Origin: Bradyrhizobium betae
Lineage (GTDB): Bacteria > Pseudomonadota > Alphaproteobacteria > Rhizobiales > Xanthobacteraceae
Reading direction: 5' to 3'
Assembly (NCBI RefSeq): GCF_008932115.1
Contig: NZ_CP044543.1
Coordinates: forward strand, 2,610,501 to 2,674,500
DNA: 64,000 nt
Made by a program: the position numbers and the translations under genes. Below the pieces are notes generated by a model. The model was not told where the DNA came from and did not search any database. It worked only from the letters and a program-made list of their open reading frames with translations. Positions 27,239 to 34,731 of the stretch are shown piece after piece. Position 1 is the first letter of the stretch, and every line of letters starts with the position of its first letter.

Positions 27239-27670
27239 CTATCTCCCGATAATCACCCCGATCACATTCGGTGCCGCCAAGTATTTCTCCTCGATCGCCG
27301 CGCGCGCGGCGGCGCGGTTGTCCGCCGTCAGCAGGCCGCGCTTCTCGGCCAGGATCATCCAGCAGAAACCCCACCAATCGGTCAGCATGCCCTGATCGTC
27401 GACGAGGTCATACCCCTGCTCGGCCGCGAAGATGCGCGCCTGCGCTTCATCGAGCGTATCGAGGAACAGATGGTCGTCGGGCGAGAACAGGTCATCGCTG
27501 ACATCGTCGATGGTGTAGCCCCAGATCGACTGGCACACCGCGTTGAACTCGCGGTCGAACTGGTCGTCATCGACCGCGTAGCGCCGCGCCGCCTGGTGCA
27601 GCCGCGACAGCGAACGCGCGAAATCGGCGATCCGGGTGAGCGCGAATTGATCGAAGGCAATGGTGGACAT
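27239..27670 (-). CDS. Conserved-looking hypothetical protein
   Basis: 143 aa, acidic, no signal or membrane segment. Visible patterns include WGYTIDDVSDDLFSPDDHLFLDTLDEAQ and GMLTDWWGFCWMILAEKRGLL. I do not recognise a family. Codon use is GC-rich like the core genes to its left. Its upstream region (27671-27829) carries an unusual cluster of CTCAGGA-type repeats that could be its operator or the edge of the neighbouring island. Confidence 0.7.
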   Translation of the reverse strand: MSTIAFDQFALTRIADFARSLSRLHQAARRYAVDDDQFDREFNAVCQSIWGYTIDDVSDDLFSPDDHLFLDTLDEAQARIFAAEQGYDLVDDQGMLTDWWGFCWMILAEKRGLLTADNRAAARAAIEEKYLAAPNVIGVIIGR

Positions 27671-27676
27671 GTAGAC

Positions 27677-27791
27677 CTCAGAAACTGATATCTCAGGATT
27701 ACTCAGGATAACGCGCGATCACGTAACCCATTAGCACTCCTCAGTTTTCTGTAACCAAGATCACTGAGGACCATTTGAGATATCTCAGGAT
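27677..27791. promoter_or_regulatory. Cluster of CTCAGGA-like repeats at the island edge
   Basis: The 13-bp direct repeat GATATCTCAGGAT occurs at 27687-27699 and 27779-27791. Between them are ACTCAGGA (27701-27708) and a perfect 8-bp inverted pair, TCCTCAGT at 27738-27745 and ACTGAGGA at 27763-27770. CCTCAG also occurs at about 27676. The region is AT-rich between the divergent hypothetical gene and the integrase remnant. It could be an operator, or arm-type sites for a tyrosine integrase or excisionase. This is inference from repeat pattern only. Confidence 0.5.
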
Positions 27792-27829
27792 AAGAGCTAC
27801 AAACGCGGAAAGCGGCGCGGAAAGATACC

Positions 27830-28030
27830 ATGGCGATTGAGCCTATACGGGCTGGCGAGCTTGACCGGCTTATGCGAACAAAGGGTAAACATTCTGACGG
27901 CGGCGGCTTGATTCTGCAAGTGTCAGCGCCGGGCTAGGCGAGCTGGGTCTTCCGCTACAAAGACCGCCAGACACGGAAAGAGCGTTGGCCCTGCATCGGG
28001 CCTGCGAGCCATAACCGGCGCGAGCGTTAA
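27830..28030 (+). pseudogene. Tyrosine-recombinase (phage-type integrase) remnant
   Basis: From ATG at 27830 the frame encodes the DUF4102-type N-terminal domain of P4-like integrases: KGKHSDGGGLILQVSAPG, then an in-frame TAG at 27935-27937, then ASWVFRYKDRQTRKERW in the same frame, ending at TAA 28028. Intact family members read roughly SDGGGLYLQV..G.KSWVFRY. The SAM-like core-binding and catalytic domains are missing. It marks the left end of an integrated element that can no longer mobilise itself. Confidence 0.82.
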
Positions 28031-28486
28031 CGGATCGTAAATGCGCTGGGCACATGGCTTCGGCCGTTTCGCTAGAGCTATGCGTTTGCCCATCAAACAG
28101 GCTGGCACGCGGCTTGCGCGAGGCCGAAAAGATTCCATAACGGAGATTATCCGCGGTGGGTTAACCACGATCGGCCATGCTGCCCTCGCCGTAGGCAAGA
28201 TCGTGGTGAAGGAAGCGTTGAGACGAACGAACAGTGATCTCGCCACGCCGCGCGACTGGGCCTGTGCCGCGGGGCGCGTGGGGAGGGAGGCGGAAGTGGG
28301 TGGATCGAGCTACCGGGTAAGGACCCTCAATCGCGGGCAGTGTCAAAAACGCTATGTGCCCTGGGACGTGCTCGCTATTAGGTTCTGAGGTCTGTTTCTG
28401 AAAACGAGAAAGGCCCGGGACGATTTCAAAACTACCCTCCGTGACGCGCTCGTGCTCCAATACACCGCAAGCGAGGAGAGATTCAC
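28031..28486. other. 456-bp stretch without a convincing gene
   Basis: Located between the integrase remnant and a small gene. A plus-strand open frame of 115 codons at 28041-28388 and minus-strand frames here have no recognisable domain and no clear ribosome-binding site. Degraded integrase or island sequence is the likeliest content. Confidence 0.5.
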
Positions 28487-28675
28487 ATGACGAAGCGATG
28501 GAAGTCGCCGCTCATTCTCAGGCTCAGCCGGATCGAGGCGTGGGGCAAGGCGCGCTTTAAGAGCGCGATACAGTCACGGGACACAGCCAAGGCGTTGAAA
28601 GCCGCCAACCTCTACACGGCCGCCTCAGCCCGCGCGAATGGCTTGCTAGGCAGCATGATCAGGCCTGACACCTAG
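28487..28675 (+). CDS. Small basic hypothetical protein
   Basis: 62 aa, basic, no membrane segment. The start is supported by a good ribosome-binding site (GCGAGGAGAG, 7-8 bp before ATG at 28487). The sequence TAKALKAANLYTAASARANGLLG suggests a helical fold. Unknown function; it is island cargo. Confidence 0.55.
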   Translation: MTKRWKSPLILRLSRIEAWGKARFKSAIQSRDTAKALKAANLYTAASARANGLLGSMIRPDT

Positions 28676-28679
28676 GGCG

Positions 28680-28895
28680 TCAGGCTGCCGCCGACTGGAC
28701 CTCGAATGCGACGCCAGCTTTTTGCAGCTCCGGGACGAACTCAGAATCGACCGTCAGCGTCACCCTGTTGCCGGCCGCACGGCCAAGGATGGACGGCTGC
28801 AAATCACTGCGGCGTCGTGCTCGCCACCACTCCATGTACAATCGATCTACGGCCAGACGATCAACTGCGTCGAACGCGATAATGACGATCCGCAT
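28680..28895 (-). CDS. Small hypothetical protein
   Basis: 71 aa from ATG at 28895, preceded by GAGAAAG on the minus strand. It opens MRIVIIAFDAVDRLAVDRLYMEWWRARRR and ends with VPELQKAGVAFEVQSAAA. A longer frame beginning at 29048 would overlap the divergent frameshifted gene and is less likely. No family recognised. Convergent with the 62-aa gene. Confidence 0.45.
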   Translation of the reverse strand: MRIVIIAFDAVDRLAVDRLYMEWWRARRRSDLQPSILGRAAGNRVTLTVDSEFVPELQKAGVAFEVQSAAA

Positions 28896-28992
28896 GATGG
28901 CTTTCTCACGCTGCCAATGAAGCGACCAGCTTTCCCGGAGACCGAGGCCAAAAAGCGATGTCGCTAGGCTGTCCACAGGAAATTGACTGCCC

Positions 28993-29203
28993 ATGACAGA
29001 CGAAGCGAGGATCGACATCGGCCGGTACTTCGAGAAGCACGGCCGCAAGCGGCTACTGGGTCTTTCGGATCGTCTCGCCGCTCGCGACGGCGCGAGATCA
29101 CGAGTTGCGCATGCCCGAAGAGATGGCTTTCAAAGACGCGTGCGATGGGGCGTTGGAGGTCGAGGCGCTGCGCAAGTCGACGCGGATCATCGTGCTCCCG
29201 TAG
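28993..29203 (+). pseudogene. Small hypothetical gene with a single-base frameshift
   Basis: ATG at 28993 opens MTDEARIDIGRYFEKHGR, then the frame degenerates. Removing one A at 29047/29048 joins it to the next frame, reading SGYWVFRIVSPLA, HELRMPEEMAFKDACDGALEVEALRKS and IIVLP to a double stop (TAG TAG) at 29201. The repaired product is 69 aa and looks coherent. Either a decaying gene, a sequencing error or, less likely, programmed frameshifting. Family not recognised. Confidence 0.6.
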
Positions 29204-29288
29204 TAGCCTCCTGACTTGTCGGAGTTCCAGAGCCCGTTTAAGTTGAGCGTGGGGAAGCGGCGACGCGGGGCGATTACGATGGAAGGGG

Positions 29289-29747
29289 ATGCCGGGGAAA
29301 AAATTGGCGAGCTGGCTTTTCGGCGCGCTGCTTCTCGCGTTAGCCGGATTTTTCATCTGGCCGACCTTCGATCGCATGCACGGCGAGGTCACGGTCTACA
29401 ATATGTTTTGCAAGGTCAATCGGGTCGCGGGCGAATGCAAGCGAGACCAAGAGCAAACCTCGATCCCCCCGACGTTTAAGGTTTTCCCCGAGCAGCAGCT
29501 CGTGATCTATTGGATCGGTGACAACTCGCCGACGCGGTACAGTAACTGCGCGGTTCGCGACACCATCAATTGGCGATGCAGGATCGGCGCGGTAAACGAG
29601 GCCAAGACGGAATATGCAATGGTCGACGGTCAATATATCGAGACCGTCGATCCCCCGTTTCTGCCGAGCACGAACCTCTTCTATCAGGTGCCCCTTTGGC
29701 GATGGTGGTATCTGAGAATCATAGAGTCGATCTTCGGTCAAAATTGA
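29289..29747 (+). CDS. Membrane-anchored hypothetical protein
   Basis: 152 aa. One N-terminal membrane segment (LASWLFGALLLALAGFFIWP, about residues 6-25) is followed by a presumably periplasmic domain with four cysteines (FCKVNRVAGECKR, NCAVRDTINWRCR), which could form disulfides. Aromatic-rich C-terminus PLWRWWYLRIIESIFG. I do not recognise a family. It is island cargo, followed by the AlbA_2 gene on the same strand about 90 bp later. Confidence 0.62.
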   Translation: MPGKKLASWLFGALLLALAGFFIWPTFDRMHGEVTVYNMFCKVNRVAGECKRDQEQTSIPPTFKVFPEQQLVIYWIGDNSPTRYSNCAVRDTINWRCRIGAVNEAKTEYAMVDGQYIETVDPPFLPSTNLFYQVPLWRWWYLRIIESIFGQN

Positions 29748-29838
29748 CGCCGCACGAGGCGGATCGCGGACGCCGCTTGATTGCGCAAACGCGAGCCGGG
29801 TATGTGGGGCTAGGCATCGTCCGCGCGGGGAGATTTCA

Positions 29839-31050
29839 ATGGCTCTTCTAAACGTGCCGCTCGATCAGATTGATGAAGCCCGGCTCTTGGCGTTAATCGC
29901 CGCAGGCGCCGCGGAAAGCCGCACGATCGACTACAAGCGGGATAGCTACGGCAACGCGCACGCCGATCTCTCGGAATGGCTTGCTGACATCTCGTCATTT
30001 GCGAACACCGCGGGCGGTGACTTGCTGCTCGGCATGGATGCGGCCAACGGCACCCCCTCGACCATCACGCCGCTCACGATGCCGATGGACCCGGAGATTT
30101 TGCGCTTAGAGCAGAGCGCGCGAGGCGGGCTCCAACCACGCATCACGAACCTCACTTTTCATCCGATCCCGATCGCAGTCGGCGGCAACGTCCTGTTGGT
30201 TCGTGTGCCGCGGAGCTTCAATTCGCCGCACAGGATCATCCGCCAAGGCAGCAATAGGTTCTGGGCGCGATCGGCGGCCGGCAAGTATGAGCCGGACGTC
30301 AATGAACTCCGCGCGCTGTTCAACAACGGCCCTCAACTCGCCGAGCGCATCCGGAATTTCCGGCTCGATCGCGTGGCAAAGATCGCCGCAGGCGAGGCAC
30401 CGGTTAAGCTGATGGATGGCGGCATCGTCACGCTTCATGTTGTTCCGCTCTCAGCTTTCGATGTCGGCTTGGCGGCCGTTCCTATTCGCAAAGTCATGAT
30501 AGATTACACCGCGTTTTTGCCCTATGGCTCGCGGTCATACACCAATTCGCGAATCACCTTCGAAGGCATTCTCCAGACATCGAACGCGGATCAGCAAGCC
30601 GCCCAACATCGCGCGTATCTACAGCTCTATCGCAACGGCATCGTTGAGACGCTGACTTCAACTCTCGCCGCGCGCAGCAGCGGCACGCCAATTATTTCGG
30701 GGCTCGACGACAATCTGATCAATGAAGTGCAACGCATTCTGCGCGATCTCGCGTTTTACAGCATTGAGCCGCCCTACGCGGTGTTCGTCAGTCTGCTTGA
30801 AGTGAAAGATATGAGAATCCACCTCGTACGTGATCCGCGAGATTCCAGCTGGTATGACAACCTCAGCAGCCCGCTCGACAGGGATCAGTATCACTTTGAC
30901 GAAGTGATTTTCGAGACGGAGCCGGCGGATGCGGCAGAGTGCGCCAACGTGATCCGCCCGATCCTCGATCAGCTCGCTAATGCCGGCGGCACGCCCGGCT
31001 CTCCCGTGTTCGATGCGAGTGGTGTTTTCGTCCCGTTCCAGCGGCGCTGA
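29839..31050 (+). CDS. AlbA_2 / Schlafen-type domain protein
   Basis: 403 aa from ATG at 29839 with a good site (GGGGAG). The N-terminal AlbA_2 domain spans about 20-150: ESRTIDYKRDSYG, then the diagnostic SSFANTAGGDLLLGMD, and LLVRVPRSFNSPH with RQGSNRFWARS. The remaining 250 residues are unassigned, with an alpha/beta look. AlbA_2 proteins include Schlafen-like nucleases and regulators and are frequent in mobile and defence islands. No HTH or ATPase partner is fused. A stand-alone nuclease-like or DNA-binding role is plausible but unproven. Confidence 0.78.
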   Translation: MALLNVPLDQIDEARLLALIAAGAAESRTIDYKRDSYGNAHADLSEWLADISSFANTAGGDLLLGMDAANGTPSTITPLTMPMDPEILRLEQSARGGLQPRITNLTFHPIPIAVGGNVLLVRVPRSFNSPHRIIRQGSNRFWARSAAGKYEPDVNELRALFNNGPQLAERIRNFRLDRVAKIAAGEAPVKLMDGGIVTLHVVPLSAFDVGLAAVPIRKVMIDYTAFLPYGSRSYTNSRITFEGILQTSNADQQAAQHRAYLQLYRNGIVETLTSTLAARSSGTPIISGLDDNLINEVQRILRDLAFYSIEPPYAVFVSLLEVKDMRIHLVRDPRDSSWYDNLSSPLDRDQYHFDEVIFETEPADAAECANVIRPILDQLANAGGTPGSPVFDASGVFVPFQRR

Positions 31051-31071
31051 GTACCGGCTAGAGCGGGAAAT

Positions 31072-31404
31072 CTATTGCGGCTGTCGAACACGCATGACGG
31101 TGAGCCGGGCTTGCGCCAAATAAAGCTCGTCGGCCTCGCGCAATTTCGGTTCCATGTAGTCACGATAGCCCGGGTACTTCGAAGTGAGGTCGCGCCGAAG
31201 AGCCCCAGTGTACGCGCCGCACCTCGCGACGACCGTCGCCGCAGCAACATCCAAATCTGATGCCACTGGGGCCACGGTGATGGCTTCCCGATTGATGCAG
31301 TCTGCTGCCTGACGAGCGTTCGTTTCTGCCTCCTCACGAACCTCCGCTCGGGAGGCGCACGCTGCAAGCAACAATGAAAAGGCAAAGATGAGTGTTAATC
31401 GCAT
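31072..31404 (-). CDS. Small lipoprotein, unknown function
   Basis: 110 aa. MRLTLIFAFSLLLAACASRAE gives a clear lipobox LAAC with Cys16 as the acylation site. The rest is helical and contains two further cysteines (ADCINRE, VARCGAY), possibly a disulfide. It lies 20 bp downstream of the exported 247-aa protein gene on the same strand, so these form a three-gene envelope cluster with the ClpP-like gene. Confidence 0.72.
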   Translation of the reverse strand: MRLTLIFAFSLLLAACASRAEVREEAETNARQAADCINREAITVAPVASDLDVAAATVVARCGAYTGALRRDLTSKYPGYRDYMEPKLREADELYLAQARLTVMRVRQPQ

Positions 31405-31424
31405 TGGCGCCTCACCCTAGCGAG

Positions 31425-32168
31425 TTAGGAGCAAAAATTTTTAATGATCTCCGGGCCGATATCGACGGGGGCTCCGCTGCCTGTGTCGACGTAAGCTTCC
31501 CTGTCTTTCACGAAATACACAAAGCGACGCGGTGCGGATTTCGTGTCTTGCCGCCTCTTGTAGTCGACGGTGCCACAAACGACTGTTGTCATGACACCTT
31601 TGTAGTCGATGACGTTCAACTTCTGCACGTTGGTAAACTTCGCCGCACTGGGATTTTGAATCTTCGCTAGAACGGCCTGCCTCGCCTTGTCGAAGGTGGG
31701 CTGATCGGCATCGCGCGTACCTCTAGCGTCTGGATTTTCGTTGGCAGCAACAACCATCGCCGACAGCTTTATCCAACCTGCGATCAGCTTCCCTCGGTCG
31801 GACTGCTCGACCTTCATCCGCTTGAGAGCTGTGTTTACTCGGGCGAGAACTCGTTCGATCTTCACGAGATCATCAGGCTCGCTGCCACCTCGCCGCTTGG
31901 CGTTGAACTCGGAAAAATCGCTAGCGATATAATCGATTGTAAAACAAAGCGCGACGCGATCCTGAGACGGGTTCGGCATCACGTCTTTCCAGCACTCTGC
32001 CAGTCGAGCAATCACACCGGGCATTCCCTGTGCTTTAAAGGCAGCATTAAACTCGCCAACGCCTCGTGTTACGCTCGCGTTGTTCTCCTGTGCGAAGCCG
32101 ATGCCGGTGCAATAGGTCGCTAAGACAAGTGATAAGGTGCAGGTCTTCGCTAGGCGAGGGCCGATCAT
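31425..32168 (-). CDS. Exported hypothetical protein
   Basis: 247 aa with a signal peptide (RLAKTCTLSLVLATYCTGIGFAQ). The mature region is helical to about residue 170, then carries AVLAKIQNPSAAKFTNVQKLNVIDYKGV and VVCGTVDYKRR with FVYFVKDREAYVDTG. That tail resembles small periplasmic domains that sense or bind ligands, but I cannot name it. Its ATG overlaps the stop of the ClpP-like gene (ATGA), so the two are translationally coupled. Confidence 0.7.
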   Translation of the reverse strand: MIGPRLAKTCTLSLVLATYCTGIGFAQENNASVTRGVGEFNAAFKAQGMPGVIARLAECWKDVMPNPSQDRVALCFTIDYIASDFSEFNAKRRGGSEPDDLVKIERVLARVNTALKRMKVEQSDRGKLIAGWIKLSAMVVAANENPDARGTRDADQPTFDKARQAVLAKIQNPSAAKFTNVQKLNVIDYKGVMTTVVCGTVDYKRRQDTKSAPRRFVYFVKDREAYVDTGSGAPVDIGPEIIKNFCS

Positions 32169-32746
32169 CGCGCCAGTTGCTTTTCATTTGCGATCGTAAC
32201 GTTGATTCCCAGCCGCATGGCATCCTTGATCGTGAGCCACTGCACCTCAGAAGGCGAGGGATGGGTTATGTATCGGATTGCATCGGTAGAGAGGCCGAGC
32301 TGTCCCAGAAATGCGCCAACCAAAGCGTTGGCTTCGCCGCTCTCGACACTCTGAGTCCCACTTCTCCGGGAAGCTGCGTGGAATCCAATCTGCGATGCCG
32401 GCTCCATGTAGCGCCCGTCGCCTGCTAACCAGGCCAGCGCACACGCGGATGCGCACATGTCGCCGGGTCGAACGGCCGTCGAGTAGCCCCTAACCTTGAT
32501 CTGCTCTGCTATCGCAAGACCGCTTGTCAGCTCACCACCCGGGCTATTGAGCTGCACGATCATCATGAGCACCGGGACCTGCTGAGCGAGCTGCTCAAAT
32601 TTCTTCGCGTCGCCTTTTTCGATCGGACCCGTGATCTTCAAAACAGAAACTGGATTGCCCTTATCCAGATGCATTTCCGCAGCGGCGGCGCTTGTGCCGA
32701 ACCCAACGGCAACGGCCGCAACTAGATATCGGAGAACAGCTCGCAT
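32165..32746 (-). CDS. Exported ClpP/crotonase-fold serine protease-like protein
   Basis: 193 aa with a signal peptide (LVAAVAVGFGTSAAAAE). The fold landmarks are VQLNSPGGELTSGLAIAEQI (oxyanion Gly-Gly at residues 70-71), nucleophile Ser100 in CASACALAWLAG, and His123 in IGFHAAS. This matches COG3904-type periplasmic ClpP-like proteins. Substrate unknown. It is the first gene of a minus-strand trio with a coupled exported partner and a lipoprotein. Another protein of this fold is encoded at 52298-52822. Confidence 0.78.
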   Translation of the reverse strand: MRAVLRYLVAAVAVGFGTSAAAAEMHLDKGNPVSVLKITGPIEKGDAKKFEQLAQQVPVLMMIVQLNSPGGELTSGLAIAEQIKVRGYSTAVRPGDMCASACALAWLAGDGRYMEPASQIGFHAASRRSGTQSVESGEANALVGAFLGQLGLSTDAIRYITHPSPSEVQWLTIKDAMRLGINVTIANEKQLAR

Positions 32747-32838
32747 CGCTCACTCCGTGCGCTTGACCGGGTCCAGCTCAAAAAGGGGCGACGTCCGGTG
32801 CGGAGGGCCTCCACCACGCGTTCACATTATCCGGCACG

Positions 32839-33744
32839 TCAACGACCTTTCATCACCCTGTTGAAGTCGATTTCATAGCCTGCGGCGTCCAGCTCCTTAG
32901 CGAGAGCCATCTTCCAAGCGCCAGCTTCATCCCATTTGACATAGACGGTGCCGACGTAGTCGGTCGGCATTTCGATGTCACCTTTCAGAAGTGCGCAGAC
33001 TTTATCGCGTCCAAGGCGCCCGACGAAATAGCCCAGCTCTAGGATCACGTTCTGCCGAGCGCGTGGCCTCTCATTAGCTTCAGCTTTAGCGCGCCCCAGA
33101 TCGTCCGGCGTTAGCAGGACAACAGCGAACCCAACATTTCCATGCTGGATCAGTTTCTCGGGAATGGTCATGCCCCGACTTGCTTGCTCGTGAAGGATTA
33201 TCGCTTCGAGCCCTTGCTGCTCAACAAATCGCGCAAGGGTCTCCCGCGGAGCATCATCGTGACCATGAACAATAAAGACCTTGCTCTTATCCGCAGAGAA
33301 GCCTTCGGATTTCACGGTTGGAATTCTCTGTTGAACGTAAGCCTTGTAGTCCCGGGCGAAGGGGATGATGACCGATTTGGTAAGCTTACGAATTCCCGCG
33401 ATCAGCTTGCTGCCATCGTAAAACCAGTGATGAGCAAAATCCATGAGCCATCTCGGATTTTCGGCAGCCCTCTCGATTAAGACGATGGTTAGACCCAGTT
33501 CCTGCTCCTTATCGTCAGGCCAAGACAGACTTTCACTGCCTAGCATACCATGGCCGCGCTGGGACTGCTCAACGAACTTGTCGAAATCGACGGCGCCCTT
33601 TAAGGCCTCGTTCAGCTCCCTCAGCTCCTTGGACTCTAAAGCCTTGCCGAGCTTTCTTACTGGCCTCTCATATGTGTTGTAGTCGGCTTGCTGCAAATCC
33701 AAGATAGCGTTGTTCAACTCTGCCAGCGCACCAGCGATCGTCAT
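32839..33744 (-). CDS. TIR-like (PCTIR/CAP12-type) effector
   Basis: 301 aa, no signal peptide. The C-terminal TIR-like nucleotide-binding domain (PF10137 type) covers about 154-298: KVFIVHGHDDAPRETLARFVE, FAVVLLTPDD, and RARQNVILELGYFVGRLGRDKV with the predicted catalytic Glu236. Members of this fold hydrolyse NAD+ in CBASS and related anti-phage systems. The N-terminal 150 residues are helical and open with ALAELNNAI, a motif also present in the upstream partner. The start overlaps the partner's stop (ATGA). No cyclase, STING or sirtuin gene is adjacent, so the trigger is unknown. Confidence 0.85.
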   Translation of the reverse strand: MTIAGALAELNNAILDLQQADYNTYERPVRKLGKALESKELRELNEALKGAVDFDKFVEQSQRGHGMLGSESLSWPDDKEQELGLTIVLIERAAENPRWLMDFAHHWFYDGSKLIAGIRKLTKSVIIPFARDYKAYVQQRIPTVKSEGFSADKSKVFIVHGHDDAPRETLARFVEQQGLEAIILHEQASRGMTIPEKLIQHGNVGFAVVLLTPDDLGRAKAEANERPRARQNVILELGYFVGRLGRDKVCALLKGDIEMPTDYVGTVYVKWDEAGAWKMALAKELDAAGYEIDFNRVMKGR

Positions 33745-34133
33745 TGCTTGTCGCCTTCAAGACGCGCAGCTGCCGCGCGCTCTAGAATTTTACTGCGGCC
33801 CCATTCCTTGACTTGCTCGGCGACGTTAGCGGCCCAATCGTTCCGCTCATAGCGTGCTGCTTTCGCATCGATCGCGTTGTTCAATTCTTGAATCGCAGCC
33901 TCGATGCTGGAAGGGTCGCTCGGATCAAACGCGACGCGCGCTATCTCGCCGTTAAGCTCCTCCGTGAACTTCGCCAGTTCATCCATCTTTTTGGCTAGCT
34001 CGCCAAATCCAGTGACTTTTGCCACGTTCGCATCCCCAAAAGCGCGTCGTACAGGCTCGGCAACCCCGTCGATCTTGCGTCGATTCGGGCGAGGTAGTGC
34101 AGCACTATAGTTGCACGCACCACCTCCGAACAC
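33741..34133 (-). CDS. Small helical partner protein of the TIR-like effector
   Basis: 130 aa from GTG at 34133; the true start is uncertain because no good ATG exists and a purine-rich GGAGG lies inside the first codons. Residues 45-65 (ELAKKMDELAKFTEELNGEI) are predicted helical or coiled coil. Residues 77-115 carry IEAAIQELNNAIDAKAARYE, sharing ELNNAI with the effector's N-terminus. No known domain. Coupled translation implies a joint complex: sensor, inhibitor or adaptor for the TIR protein. Confidence 0.65.
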   Translation of the reverse strand: MFGGGACNYSAALPRPNRRKIDGVAEPVRRAFGDANVAKVTGFGELAKKMDELAKFTEELNGEIARVAFDPSDPSSIEAAIQELNNAIDAKAARYERNDWAANVAEQVKEWGRSKILERAAAARLEGDKQ

Positions 34134-34150
34134 GGTTTATTGCACCGGCC

Positions 34151-34333
34151 TCACTCTTCGTTCTCGGCGACGAATTTATCTAGCCCGGCCGGAGTGATCG
34201 CGATGCGCCGGCCGATGCGAAGCACCTTCAGCTCACGGCGCTGGATCAGACGGCGGACTGTGAGAGGCGCGACACCGAGAAAGTCGGCGACGCCTTCAAC
34301 GTTGAGACAGTTCTGGGGAAGTGGTTTTGGCAC
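34151..34333 (-). CDS. Excisionase-like helix-turn-helix protein
   Basis: 60 aa from GTG at 34333, with GGGAGACC just upstream on the minus strand. LNVEGVADFLGVAPLTVRRLIQRRELKVLRIGRRIAITPAGLDKFV is a complete MerR-like HTH_17 domain as found in excisionases and island regulators. It is the rightmost coding gene of the island and lies 17 bp upstream of the helical-partner gene on the same strand, so it may drive or regulate the TIR pair. Xis versus repressor cannot be decided. Confidence 0.82.
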   Translation of the reverse strand: MPKPLPQNCLNVEGVADFLGVAPLTVRRLIQRRELKVLRIGRRIAITPAGLDKFVAENEE

Positions 34334-34731
34334 AAGGGTCTCCCTTGGAGACCTCGGCGGGGCTTAGAGAACCCACCATTGCCGGAGGTGTCGGAGGTGC
34401 CTATGCCGTCGCGGCGGGGCGGTGCCGCGCTGCCCGTCTAGGACGGGGCTATGCGACTGGGCTACTCCCGAGCCAAAAGGCCGTCAATGCGGTTTAGGAG
34501 CGATATTTCGAGACCACTCAGGAACGCGCCGGGGATATAAACGTGGAAACGAAAAATCCGAAATCGATCCAAATCCTATAAAAAAGGTATCTTGTGCGAT
34601 CGAAAATGAACATGTAGTCCTCGCAAAGTCTGACAGACGCTAGATATTGTGTCGGCAATGCGCCGAATCACAATGATATATCAAAGACTTGCTAAAGTGT
34701 TCTTAATTTGTTCCGAGGCGTTACCAAAGTC
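34334..34731. other. 398-bp gene-free right flank of the island
   Basis: AT-rich compared with the rest of the window, especially 34540-34710 (for example ATCCTATAAAAAAGGTATC and AATGATATATCAAAGA). An open frame at 34422-34643 has no recognisable domain. It probably includes the island promoter for the HTH gene and the right junction with the pdeM gene. I could not find a convincing direct repeat matching the left end. Confidence 0.5.

Noticed and set aside
28041..28388. 115-codon frame in the island
   Set aside because: No ribosome-binding site, no domain, and it begins just after the integrase remnant; more likely degraded sequence.
27671..34731. Flanking att direct repeats of the island
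   Set aside because: I compared both edges by eye and found no convincing matching repeat; the 13-bp pair at 27687 and 27779 lies at one end only.
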